Assembly: GCA_002238665.1 (NCBI GenBank)
Contig: MPMU01000003.1
Span: 1 to 57,749 of the forward strand
Direction of reading: 5' to 3'
Origin: Gammaproteobacteria bacterium bin55
GTDB lineage: Bacteria > Pseudomonadota > Gammaproteobacteria > Pseudomonadales > Azotimanducaceae
DNA: 57,749 nucleotides
Numbering within the stretch: position 1 is the first letter of the stretch; every line of letters begins with the position of its first letter. Positions 47,666 through 56,599 of this stretch are shown one piece after another. A program made the position numbers and the translations under genes. The notes beneath the pieces were generated by a model. That model had not been told where the DNA came from. It saw only the letters and a program-made list of their open reading frames with translations, and made no database searches.

Positions 47666-47874
47666 AGCACACAGTGTCGGTTATTGCAGGTTTTCCTAAG
47701 AAAGACACTACGACCTCTAAAATCCAAAGGCTGTCCCGCAACTTATCGAGGCCCAGAGCTATCTAACGTTCACTATCTTCTCAATCTCGTACGAACAGTC
47801 AACGTGAAACACGGACCATTACACCCGTCGAGTAGATTTAGGAACACTCCACCTAGCAAAAAACTGTTACAACA

Positions 47875-48720
47875 ATGTTCTACTCCCGAAAACTATTGAC
47901 CTGGCTGGAAAATCTGGCCTTACCGGTAACGGGGGTCTCTATACTAATCGGGCTATTCGTACTCGCTAATGCGATCTGGTACTTCGTGAGTGGACCACCA
48001 GTGAGTGCGACGGAAAACGCCTACACACCACCGGCAGAGAAAGTCAGAATCACCGATATCGAGACAATATCCAAGGCTAATCTATTTGGAGTCGCTGGCG
48101 CAACAACCACCACCCAGGAAGTGATTCAAAACACCAACCTGCGTCTGAAACTTCACGGATCATTCGTATCGGATGACCCTGCATCATCGATTGCATTGAT
48201 TTCCACACAATCGCAGAGAAACCCAGAGAGTTACGGCATTGGCGATACAGTATCTGGAATTGCGAGACTGGAGGAAATTCGCCAAGACCGAGTAATCCTC
48301 AGCCGCGGAGGAAATCGTGAACAGCTGTTGTATCACCCTGATGGACCTTCCATTTGGCCAAGTCCAGAGGAAAAAGTAGCATCGTTGAGTTCGCAAAGTA
48401 CTGTGAATGCGATAAGTGAGGACAATTCAATACCACGAGCGGACAACAAAATCAATACTGCTATTAGCGAATTGTTCACTCATATGAAACAGGCACGTGA
48501 AGGCGACGACTTGGTTTTTGGTGACGAGATTCAAGATGATAATCTTCAGCGGTACGGATTGGAGCCAGGTGACAGAATAGTGTCAATCAATTCGCTGTCT
48601 ATTTCCACTCTTCTCGATGATGAGAATTTTGCTGAGAGTTTAAGTGATACTGACTTCTTGAAAATGGAAGTCAAGAGAGGACAAAGAACCTTTGCACTCG
48701 AAATACCTGTGGGGCAGTAA
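47875..48720 (+). CDS. gspC: Type II secretion system protein C
   Basis: GspC couples the inner-membrane platform to the secretin. It has one membrane segment at about 15-40, a homology-region domain (ISKANLFGVAG.. LRLKLHGSFVSDD) and a C-terminal PDZ-like domain (LEPGDRIVSINSLSI). The length of 281 residues is normal. A gap of 209 bases after gspN holds no supported gene. The gspD GTG starts right after its stop. Confidence 0.85.
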   Translation: MFYSRKLLTWLENLALPVTGVSILIGLFVLANAIWYFVSGPPVSATENAYTPPAEKVRITDIETISKANLFGVAGATTTTQEVIQNTNLRLKLHGSFVSDDPASSIALISTQSQRNPESYGIGDTVSGIARLEEIRQDRVILSRGGNREQLLYHPDGPSIWPSPEEKVASLSSQSTVNAISEDNSIPRADNKINTAISELFTHMKQAREGDDLVFGDEIQDDNLQRYGLEPGDRIVSINSLSISTLLDDENFAESLSDTDFLKMEVKRGQRTFALEIPVGQ

Positions 48721-50637
48721 GTGAGACGGCACCTAATTTTGGCATTGATCGCGTTGGCGAGTCTAACGGTTCAAATTGTCGCCGCTCAAAATGACAACTG
48801 GACGATCAATGTCGATAACGTCGATATTAAGCAATTCATTGCTGACATCGCCAGAATCACAGGCCGCACAATCGTTATTGAGCCTAGAGTCTCTGGGAAT
48901 GTAACGGTATCTTCTGACCAAAGTCTGTCCGTCGATGGCGTATGGATGGTCTTTCGTTCGGTGATGCGAGCTCACAGTTTCGAGATCATCGAAAACGAAG
49001 GTATCTACACAGTGGTCTCAACCGCAATCGCCCGGACATTCGGAGGCGCGAGAAGCGAACTCGAAGACTCATTAGACAATCGATTAGTCACCAAGTTAGT
49101 CAGACTAACTCACATAGACTCTGTTGAGATGGTGAAATTAGCACGCAACATTTCGCCGAACTATGGGCATTTAGCGGCCATCTCTGACCCGAATGTACTC
49201 ATTATCACAGACTATGCTGACAACACCGAAGCCTTAGTCAATCTGATTCAAGACCTGGACCAGCCTCAAGAAATAGATCTCAAAGTTATCAAGCTTGAGA
49301 AGTCCTTGGTGAGCGACACCGCCAGACTAATCGAAGAATTGGGATTTATCACAGATGGCGATGACGTTCGGGTAATCGCCAATGAGAATAACAACACTCT
49401 GGTGGTTCGAGGACAGCCAAATAAAGTCAACGAAGTAGTCAGGGCAATCAGCGTACTCGACCAAGAATCCCAACAAGGTAAAAACGTAAGAGTTTTCAAT
49501 CTCAGGTTTGCCGACGCAGCGACTACAGCCGAGTTAATCAGGAAGATCATGAGTCCTGATGGTGGTGGGCAATCAGTCGGTGCCGACACGGTGAATAGTC
49601 GGATTGAAGCAGACGAGCAACAGAATGCGATTGTGGTCAGAGGTTCATTAAGCCAAATCGCAGACGTCGAATCGTTAATCGCTGATCTCGATGTACGTCG
49701 GGCTCAAGCTTTGATAGAAGCTGCTATTGTTGAAATTACGCTTTCAGATAGCGATAGCTTTGCCATCGAATTAGGTGTCGCTGATAATGCAAACGAAAAC
49801 AGCCCCGTGATTACTACTTCGGTAAGTGGATTAATCACCGCACTCATGCAAAATCTACAGTCGGGAACCGGCAACGGAGAGGACTACAAGGCTTCAGACG
49901 CGCTGGCTACCTTTAATTCCCCGACTTTGGGAGTTGCGAAGGTAGACCCAGATGGGTTGTCCTTTGGAGCAATTATGAATGCGTTGGCAACTCAGACCCA
50001 AGCAAACTTCCTCTCGACACCTCACATCACAGCACTGGATAATGCTGAGTCCCAAATAATAGTTGGGCAGGAAATCCCCATACGAAGTGGAAACATTATT
50101 TTTCAAAACACTGGGACACCGGTACCCCAAACTCAAACAACCCGAAAACCAATAGGAGTTGAGCTAACTGTAACGCCCTTCATAAATCACGACGACACAA
50201 TACGAATGGTCGTTTTTCAAAAGGTTGAAAACGTGATCACTCCAGAGTTGGGGATAGGACAAGCAGGATTTGCAGACATCGTTACTTCCGTGCGAACAAT
50301 CAAAACTGAGGTTATTGCAGATAATGGGCAAACCATCGTATTGGGAGGACTGATTGGGGACCGAGAAACGAATAGTGTTCGCAAAGTACCCTTACTAGGG
50401 GACATACCATTGCTCGGAAACCTCTTCCGAAGCAGGTCTAACACAGTTGAGAAGCGACACCTATTGGTATTTATTCGTCCCACAGTACTTTTATCCCCTG
50501 AAAAGATTCAAGCGGAAAATGAACGAAAATTCAAACCCATCTGGGAGCTCAATCTAGAGGCTAATGGAAAGGGTGATAATAATGCTGAAGACTCTGTAAC
50601 AGAAACGCCTGCCCTTGAGGATTACTTCGATAGATAA
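48721..50637 (+). CDS. gspD: Type II secretion system secretin GspD
   Basis: GspD forms the outer-membrane channel. It has a signal peptide (HLILALIALASLTVQIVAA), N0 to N3 domains (DVDIKQFIADIARITGRTIV for N0, and repeats such as NNTLVVRGQPNKVNEVVRAI) and a C-terminal secretin domain (VGQEIPIRSG, LGGLIGDRETNSVRKVPLLG). The length of 638 residues is normal. The start is a GTG abutting gspC. gspE to gspM are not in the window. Confidence 0.93.
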   Translation: MRRHLILALIALASLTVQIVAAQNDNWTINVDNVDIKQFIADIARITGRTIVIEPRVSGNVTVSSDQSLSVDGVWMVFRSVMRAHSFEIIENEGIYTVVSTAIARTFGGARSELEDSLDNRLVTKLVRLTHIDSVEMVKLARNISPNYGHLAAISDPNVLIITDYADNTEALVNLIQDLDQPQEIDLKVIKLEKSLVSDTARLIEELGFITDGDDVRVIANENNNTLVVRGQPNKVNEVVRAISVLDQESQQGKNVRVFNLRFADAATTAELIRKIMSPDGGGQSVGADTVNSRIEADEQQNAIVVRGSLSQIADVESLIADLDVRRAQALIEAAIVEITLSDSDSFAIELGVADNANENSPVITTSVSGLITALMQNLQSGTGNGEDYKASDALATFNSPTLGVAKVDPDGLSFGAIMNALATQTQANFLSTPHITALDNAESQIIVGQEIPIRSGNIIFQNTGTPVPQTQTTRKPIGVELTVTPFINHDDTIRMVVFQKVENVITPELGIGQAGFADIVTSVRTIKTEVIADNGQTIVLGGLIGDRETNSVRKVPLLGDIPLLGNLFRSRSNTVEKRHLLVFIRPTVLLSPEKIQAENERKFKPIWELNLEANGKGDNNAEDSVTETPALEDYFDR

Positions 50638-52966
50638 GCCGAATGGAACGGAATCCCGCCTCAAGTTACCATTCACCTACCGCTGTTATCGAAAGTTTCT
50701 AAAACTCCTCATTAGACCGACGATTGTCGGGCAACTTGAACTGCAGGATCGATTGTCTATCTATGCGTTACAGCATCGATCTCTCACCGATATTGCCACT
50801 CTGCAAATTGCGTGTGAGAAGGCAAATTTATCGGATCCTTTCGAGTCTCCTCCCGGAGTAGCCGAGGACCGATCATTCTTCTGTCTACGACGTAGCGCTG
50901 GTTTTAAACGACGCTTGGTCATGTTCCGATTTTCAGAAAGATTTCGAAGAATCCATCAAGCACACATGACCGATGAATCGCTACGACTACATCTAGTTCC
51001 TGTCAGCATCTTCTGGGGGCGAGTAAATAGAAAGTCCAATTCCTTTCTGCAGGCCATTTTTTCTGAACAATCAAGCATCTCGCTCGGATTCCGTCGCTTG
51101 CTCTGTCTCGTATTTAGTCGAAGCGATATTGTGATTCACTTCGGTCCCTGCCTCGATTGGCAGAACCTGATCAATCGAAAACACACGCACGTTCAGAACC
51201 TGAGACATGTAGGTAGAGAGTTGCGGCATCATTTGGTAGAAAATCAACACCGGGTCATAGGTCCGATCAATCCGGCCCCACGAGAAATAGAGCGTCTGGT
51301 GGTTTCGCGCTCCTCAACCACTCAAACCCCTCAATCGAAAGACGAGCAAGACAAATCCCGAAAACTCGCAAAGACCTACTACAAAAACATCCGGACGAAG
51401 TTTTCCTACCCAGTGATCAAGTTTTTCAGTTTGCTTCTTCGACCTTACTGGAAACGCTGTTTCTCTGGAATCGAGGTACACGGAATAGAGCAACTGGCGG
51501 AGCACTCTGCTGAACGTACAGTCGTCTACGTACCAAACCATCGTTCCCACTTGGATTACATCTTGCTTTCCTATGTGCTCTTTACACGCGGTTTTGTGAT
51601 TCCACACGTCGCCTCGGGTGATAACCTGAACTTACCTGTGGTTGGTGGGATTCTGCGTCGCCTTGGCGCTTTCTACATCAAGCGCAGTTATCACGATCTG
51701 AAAGTCTATCGGAATGTGCTGGAGTCATACCTCTACGAAATTATCCGCTTAGGTAATCCAGTGGAGTTTTTCGTTGAAGGAACACGTAGCCGTACCGGAT
51801 GGATGCTGCCACCCCAATATGGTCTGATCCGAACTCTGCTTGAGTGTCACGAAAAGGGGTTGGAGCGACCGATTTCTATCGTCCCGGTATATGCCAACTA
51901 TGAGCGCTTATTGGAGATGAATGGCCACATCTCCGAACTCAAAGGTGCAAAAAAACAAAGTGAAAATGTGTTCGGCTTAGTGCGAAACCTGCTAAAGCTG
52001 AGCAGTCGAATGGGCACGCTTAGCATTTCGTTTGGCGATCCATTAAACGTCGCTGAATACAGTGACTCCAATCAGGATATCCGAAGCACAACCGAACGTT
52101 TTGCCTTTGACGTAATCCACTCCATTAATGGTCTGGCAACAGTAAATGCCATGAATCTTGTTTGTATGGCTATTTCATGTGGAGAAGATAGAAATATCAG
52201 GCTATCCGATCTTTTGGATCGAATTGAATTCATTCAGACTCTACTTCGGCTGGACTCTTTGAATCACTCACATCTATTTGCGCGTGATCCGGCGATGGTT
52301 CTATTGAAAAACGTCTTAGAGATGTACGAAACCAAGATTGAGGGTGAAAAGGTAGAAATACCAACGAGTCTCAGGGAAAGCGCGTTCTGGTACCGAAATA
52401 ACTCACTACATACCCTCTTTGTACCGGCACTGTGTATCTACGTCGTGAAGTCCAGCAATTCACTGAGTAAATCCCAATTGCATCAGCGAGTATCTGAATT
52501 AGTTGGTCTCTTTGCAAATCTCTTGGTCTTTCGCAACGACGAGAATGCATCTGCGCGCTGGATCCAGCACTTGGAAAACGCCCAGATCTTCATTGCTTAT
52601 CGAAACCAAATGACTTTAAATGACGAAGCCAAGATGCAGGACCGTACCAAGCTGTTGGCAACCTGGGTTGAGCCTTGGTTCCTTGTATCAAAGGTAATTC
52701 TCACCGACAAACACGCCACCTCAGACGATAAGTCAGCTAGTCACAAGCCCGAAGAAGCGCTATTGTCAAAAACTCAGACTATCTTTGAGTCGAGAAATCT
52801 CGAACTGCCTATTGAGTTCAATACGAATTCACTGAAGACCATAAGTAGCCAAATCGATCAGTACTTGGTTGAACAGGCGGCCATACAAAACCGAGAGCAG
52901 TCCAAGATTCAGAGTGCAATGATTGAACGTTTGGTGGAAAAGCCTCTGGGTCAGGTCTCGGATTGA
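50615..52966 (+). CDS. plsB: Glycerol-3-phosphate 1-O-acyltransferase PlsB
   Basis: PlsB starts phospholipid synthesis at the inner membrane. The acyltransferase blocks are clear: VPNHRSHLDYILL (H309 and D314), GAFYIKRSY and FFVEGTRSRTG. The length is about 783 residues against 807 in E. coli. No ATG is well placed. The TTG at 50615 overlaps gspD by 23 bases and is the best available start. The stop shares a TGATCA palindrome with the rsmJ stop on the other strand. Confidence 0.93.
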   Translation: MRITSIDKPNGTESRLKLPFTYRCYRKFLKLLIRPTIVGQLELQDRLSIYALQHRSLTDIATLQIACEKANLSDPFESPPGVAEDRSFFCLRRSAGFKRRLVMFRFSERFRRIHQAHMTDESLRLHLVPVSIFWGRVNRKSNSFLQAIFSEQSSISLGFRRLLCLVFSRSDIVIHFGPCLDWQNLINRKHTHVQNLRHVGRELRHHLVENQHRVIGPINPAPREIERLVVSRSSTTQTPQSKDEQDKSRKLAKTYYKNIRTKFSYPVIKFFSLLLRPYWKRCFSGIEVHGIEQLAEHSAERTVVYVPNHRSHLDYILLSYVLFTRGFVIPHVASGDNLNLPVVGGILRRLGAFYIKRSYHDLKVYRNVLESYLYEIIRLGNPVEFFVEGTRSRTGWMLPPQYGLIRTLLECHEKGLERPISIVPVYANYERLLEMNGHISELKGAKKQSENVFGLVRNLLKLSSRMGTLSISFGDPLNVAEYSDSNQDIRSTTERFAFDVIHSINGLATVNAMNLVCMAISCGEDRNIRLSDLLDRIEFIQTLLRLDSLNHSHLFARDPAMVLLKNVLEMYETKIEGEKVEIPTSLRESAFWYRNNSLHTLFVPALCIYVVKSSNSLSKSQLHQRVSELVGLFANLLVFRNDENASARWIQHLENAQIFIAYRNQMTLNDEAKMQDRTKLLATWVEPWFLVSKVILTDKHATSDDKSASHKPEEALLSKTQTIFESRNLELPIEFNTNSLKTISSQIDQYLVEQAAIQNREQSKIQSAMIERLVEKPLGQVSD

Positions 52967-53674
52967 TCAATTTATCCTCTGATATACGTCAAAACGAATC
53001 GTCTTGCCAGTAATTGACCAGCTGGCTTTAGGAGGCTCTACAGTTGAGTCCTTACGCCTTTGTTTTACAACAACTCTACTCGTGGCCACATCCATCGCTA
53101 ATTCAAAGACTTCCAATGTGCTCGATTCCCCACTGAGTTGTGAAAGTACTTCCAGTTCTCTCCGCGACTTCGCTCCTGTTGGATGGGCTGGGAACATAGG
53201 GTCTAGATAAACAATATCGAAACTCACGTCCACTGATTGCAGTAGTTCCCGCACGTCAGAATGTCGATGATGAGCTGGGAAATTCAATCGTCTAGACAGG
53301 TCTAATTGCAGGCCATGAACCAATGGATTGATCTCACAAATCGTTACATCAGCCCCATTTAACGCCATCGTGAGTCCGTCCACGCCCCAGCCTCCAAATC
53401 CGTCAAGAATACGTTGTCCCCGTGAGGCACTACAAGCCTTGATTAGCTCAGTGGCTTCTTTCTGTTTCAGTCTTCGAGTCACGCTTTGAGTACTGAGCTG
53501 CATCGTAGGTTGTTGTGGGTGAGCTAACTCAAGCTGATCTCGACCGATCACCAAATGCCAATCGTTCGGCCGTTGATCACAGTCAAGTACCTGTACTGGC
53601 AATTCACTCAGCCATGCAGGCAGTGTTTGATCAGTTCGTTCCTTGAAAACCTGAATTAGTTGGTTTTCTTCCAT
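52967..53674 (-). CDS. rsmJ: 16S rRNA (guanine1516-N2)-methyltransferase RsmJ
   Basis: This S-adenosylmethionine-dependent methyltransferase acts on 16S rRNA. ILDGFGGWGVDGLTMA is motif I, ICEINP motif II and VYLDPMFP the catalytic block that is highly specific for RsmJ. The length of 235 residues is normal. Its start overlaps tsaB by 19 bases, and it converges with plsB with no gap. Confidence 0.88.
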   Translation of the reverse strand: MEENQLIQVFKERTDQTLPAWLSELPVQVLDCDQRPNDWHLVIGRDQLELAHPQQPTMQLSTQSVTRRLKQKEATELIKACSASRGQRILDGFGGWGVDGLTMALNGADVTICEINPLVHGLQLDLSRRLNFPAHHRHSDVRELLQSVDVSFDIVYLDPMFPAHPTGAKSRRELEVLSQLSGESSTLEVFELAMDVATSRVVVKQRRKDSTVEPPKASWSITGKTIRFDVYQRIN

Positions 53675-54261
53675 GGCGTATCGCCTGTGACGTAGATAGG
53701 TAGAGCAAATTGTGGGTCATGCCACTCCTCGGTGCGTTTAGCGGCGATTTCTAGTACCAATGTAGCACTCAAATTGAATAAATCGTCGTGTACCACATTG
53801 CTCGTATCAGGTACATCTGATTCACGTTCGAGTTGCTCCTCGATCAGAGTAAAATCGTCTTTGTCTTGGTCTTTACATAACTTCGCGACATAGACCCATT
53901 CACGTCTTGATCGCCTAACCGTGATCAATTCTCTACCCACCCTGCCTAATGGTCGAGCAACTTCAGCAAGAACCAACGCTGAAGGCACACAATAACTTTG
54001 ACAATTCAATCCTGTTGCTATTGCTTGAGTCACCGAAGCACCGAGTCGAACTCCGGTAAAAGAACCAGGTCCTGCGGAAAATGCCACGCAGTCAATCTGT
54101 TGTTTTTCATAGCCACTATGCTTAACCACCGAATCTATCATTCCCAAGAGTTGCTCATTATGTTTTCGAGGAATATCTCGTGAGTCCTCTAGATAGGATT
54201 CCACTGTTCCGATAGCGACCGAACAGATATTTGTTGTAGTTTCCAAGGCTAGGATGACCAT
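53656..54261 (-). CDS. tsaB: tRNA threonylcarbamoyladenosine protein TsaB
   Basis: TsaB is the TsaD partner in making t6A37 in tRNAs that read ANN codons. The ASKHA-fold start ILALETTTNICSVAIG and FSAGPGSFTGVRLG are diagnostic. It has 201 residues, a bit shorter than the E. coli protein. Its ATG overlaps that of the divergent moeA by eight bases. The adk remnant beyond moeA fits the known tsaB-adk neighbourhood in relatives. Confidence 0.9.
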   Translation of the reverse strand: MVILALETTTNICSVAIGTVESYLEDSRDIPRKHNEQLLGMIDSVVKHSGYEKQQIDCVAFSAGPGSFTGVRLGASVTQAIATGLNCQSYCVPSALVLAEVARPLGRVGRELITVRRSRREWVYVAKLCKDQDKDDFTLIEEQLERESDVPDTSNVVHDDLFNLSATLVLEIAAKRTEEWHDPQFALPIYVTGDTPWKKTN

Positions 54262-55501
54262 ACCACCTCAATTGCTTTCCATAGAAGATGCTCTAGACCG
54301 TCTAGGAGAAATTGTTACACCAATTGCAGAGACCGAACACACCAAGTTAGTCACGGCTGCAGGTAGAACCTTAAAGAATGCCGTGCTCGCACCTATCGAT
54401 ATGCCGCCATTTGACAGTTCCGCAATGGACGGATATGCCTTACACGATTCTGTTCTTGACTCAGGTGAAACAACGTATACGGTGATCGGAGAAAGTCGTG
54501 CCGGCCATCCGTTCACAGGAGTCGTTGCCAATGGTCAATGTGCTCGAATATTTACGGGTGCTATGTTACCCAAGGGCGCAAATTCCGTAGTTCTGCAGGA
54601 AGATGTAAGACGCCTAGAGAATACGATAACAGTGAGTCCTGATGAGACGATCAGACATGGAATGAATATTCGCTTCCAAGCATCTGATGTTGCCAAAGGC
54701 AAGAAGCTACTTCACCAAGGACAGATTCTCAATGATTTTCATATCGGCTGGCTGGCCGCCTGTGGAGTCGAATCTGTTTCCACCTCACGCAAACCCAAGA
54801 TCGGGTTGTTTTCGACAGGAGATGAACTTCAGGATCCAGGTTCTGTACTCTTGCCCGGTCAAATCTATGACTCGAATCGCATTTCCTTACAACAGTTAAT
54901 TCGACATCACGCGGTAGAGATCGTAGATTTCGGGAGATTGCCGGACGATCAAGAGATTACACGAAATTGCATAGACCAAGCCACGCAGGAAGTTGATTTA
55001 CTGTTAACCAGTGGTGGGGTATCGGTTGGTGAAAGTGATTTTGTCAGACCTGTAGTAGAAGAAATCGGTGAATTGACGTTCTGGAATATTGCCTTAAAAC
55101 CCGGTAAACCTCTTGCGGTGGGTCTGATTCGAGATTGCGTATTTTTCGGTCTGCCAGGTAATCCTGTTTCCACCATTGTCACGTACTTGCTTTTTGTAAA
55201 CCGAGCTATCGAACTGATTTCTGGGGCGAATCCTAGTAGACCACTCAAGTTAAGTGCCATATTGACGAACGACCTACACCATTCTGTTGGTCGGCGCGAA
55301 TATCAGCGAGGCACTCTATGGAAGAACGATAGTGAGCTTTCAGTAACAACAGTTCTTGACCAAGGATCGAACCGTCTAACTTCGTTTGCCGAAGCTAACT
55401 GTTTGGTGGAGGTGCCTGAATCTTCAGGAAACTTAGTTGCTGGATCTCGAGTCGATGTTGTCCTGCTCAGCGACAAAACCAACCACATCTGGTCAGTTTA
55501 A
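54254..55501 (+). CDS. moeA: Molybdopterin molybdotransferase MoeA
   Basis: MoeA inserts molybdate into adenylylated molybdopterin. PPFDSSAMDGYAL, FTGAMLPKGANSVVLQED, TSGGVSVGESDFV, GKPLAVG and FGLPGNPVS are in the expected order. The length of 415 residues is normal. The start codon overlaps that of tsaB on the other strand, so its upstream signals must lie inside tsaB. Confidence 0.95.
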   Translation: MTIPPQLLSIEDALDRLGEIVTPIAETEHTKLVTAAGRTLKNAVLAPIDMPPFDSSAMDGYALHDSVLDSGETTYTVIGESRAGHPFTGVVANGQCARIFTGAMLPKGANSVVLQEDVRRLENTITVSPDETIRHGMNIRFQASDVAKGKKLLHQGQILNDFHIGWLAACGVESVSTSRKPKIGLFSTGDELQDPGSVLLPGQIYDSNRISLQQLIRHHAVEIVDFGRLPDDQEITRNCIDQATQEVDLLLTSGGVSVGESDFVRPVVEEIGELTFWNIALKPGKPLAVGLIRDCVFFGLPGNPVSTIVTYLLFVNRAIELISGANPSRPLKLSAILTNDLHHSVGRREYQRGTLWKNDSELSVTTVLDQGSNRLTSFAEANCLVEVPESSGNLVAGSRVDVVLLSDKTNHIWSV

Positions 55502-55514
55502 AAATTACTAGATC

Positions 55515-55703
55515 TTAATCTGAGAGAACTTTTGCAATCGACTCGAAAATTGCATCGACAGAGCCAGTACCCTCTATCACCGCATAGCTACATGGATAAT
55601 CCTTGTAGTAACGAAGCAACGGTTCGGTCTAGTTCTTTTAGACGCTGATTCGCTCATAGACTGTAGCTTCTTGATCATCCGGACGTTGAATCAACGCTTC
55701 ACC
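55515..55703 (-). pseudogene. adk: Adenylate kinase, 3' remnant with two stop codons
   Basis: The minus-strand frame reads GEALIQRPDDQEATVYERIS, then V-stop-K-N-stop, then TEPLLRYYKDYPCSYAVIEG and ..TGSVDAIFESIAKVLSD. This is the C-terminal 60 or so residues of Adk (LID end to the last helix). The stops are TAA at 55638-55640 (where Y is expected) and TAG at 55629-55631 (where Q is expected). The 5' two-thirds is gone, replaced by transposase sequence. Adk is essential, so a working copy must be elsewhere. Confidence 0.8.
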
Positions 55704-56241
55704 CTTCTCCTATTGAAGAAACTAACGCGCAAGCATCCGTCTGGGACTCCGATTCCAGCACACCTGCTGGATCGACCGAGAAACTACCAACGGTTTCTGA
55801 AAAAACTGGGTAACACTTCGTATCTCGTCAATGATGAGCACATTGTGAAGGATGCCCAATGGGATGGTCTACATGGGGTAATCACCAATTTATCCGATAC
55901 CACCGAAGCAGGTGATGCGATGGATTATTACGCCGAGCTATGGCAGATCAAACACTGTTTCCGAGTCACTAAACATGAGTTCAAGATACGTCCAATCTTT
56001 CACTGGACTCCGAACCGCATTCGTGTGCATGTGGCTATTGCGTTCATAACCTTAACTTGCGTTCGCAATCTCTCTCATCGGACCAAAATTCAGGGCACTG
56101 TAATGTCCGCATAGTCGATCCGAGTGGCATTGGAAACTACCAGTGGCATGATTTTTCAAGACGAGCATACGTTAAAACACTTTGTGCATGCGACCTCCTT
56201 GGATGGGCACTGTAAAAAGCTGTATCACTACTTCGGCTTCT
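55704..56241 (+). pseudogene. DDE transposase remnant, IS4/IS1634 type
   Basis: The C-terminal third of a transposase: VKDAQWDGLHGVITNL, YYAELWQIKHCFRVTKHEFK (catalytic-Glu region) and RPIFHWTPNRIRVHVAIAF. The frame is cut by a TAG at 56112-56114, but homologous sequence continues (SIRVALETTSG.. GHCKKLYHYFGF) to a stop near 56241. The N-terminal part is missing. It adjoins the adk fragment and probably caused that gene's loss. Confidence 0.65.
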
Positions 56242-56599
56242 AGCCGTATCGTTATCCTTATTCCATTGATCTGAATTAACTTCAGTTTCACCCCTTCTTA
56301 AAGACACGAAATGTAGTACCTAAAGCAAACTGTGTTTTTTAAACAATCACTTAGGCACTTCAACCGTGGAAGTCAGGGTGTTTTTCCACGCGGGTTGTTC
56401 ACGGCGTTTGCTCACTAGAGGACATCTCATGCAACCAAATTAGGTTCGTGTTACCTCTACTAGTCGAAATGGATTCGTGTAACGAATCGTGGTGTTCGTT
56501 ATGTTAATAGTGGATGGCTAGCTGAGAAAATCGTTGTAAACAGCGACTAAAAACGAGCAAGAACGGTTCTGAAGGCAACACTCCTACGTGATTGCACGC
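56242..56599. other. Gap between transposase remnant and the lipoprotein gene
   Basis: No supported gene. It probably holds the decayed right end of the insertion sequence. I could not find a clean terminal inverted repeat. Confidence 0.35.

Noticed and set aside
47684-47899. Plus-strand 71-codon frame between gspN and gspC
   Set aside because: No hydrophobic segment or family, and it overlaps the gspC start. It is more likely leader sequence.
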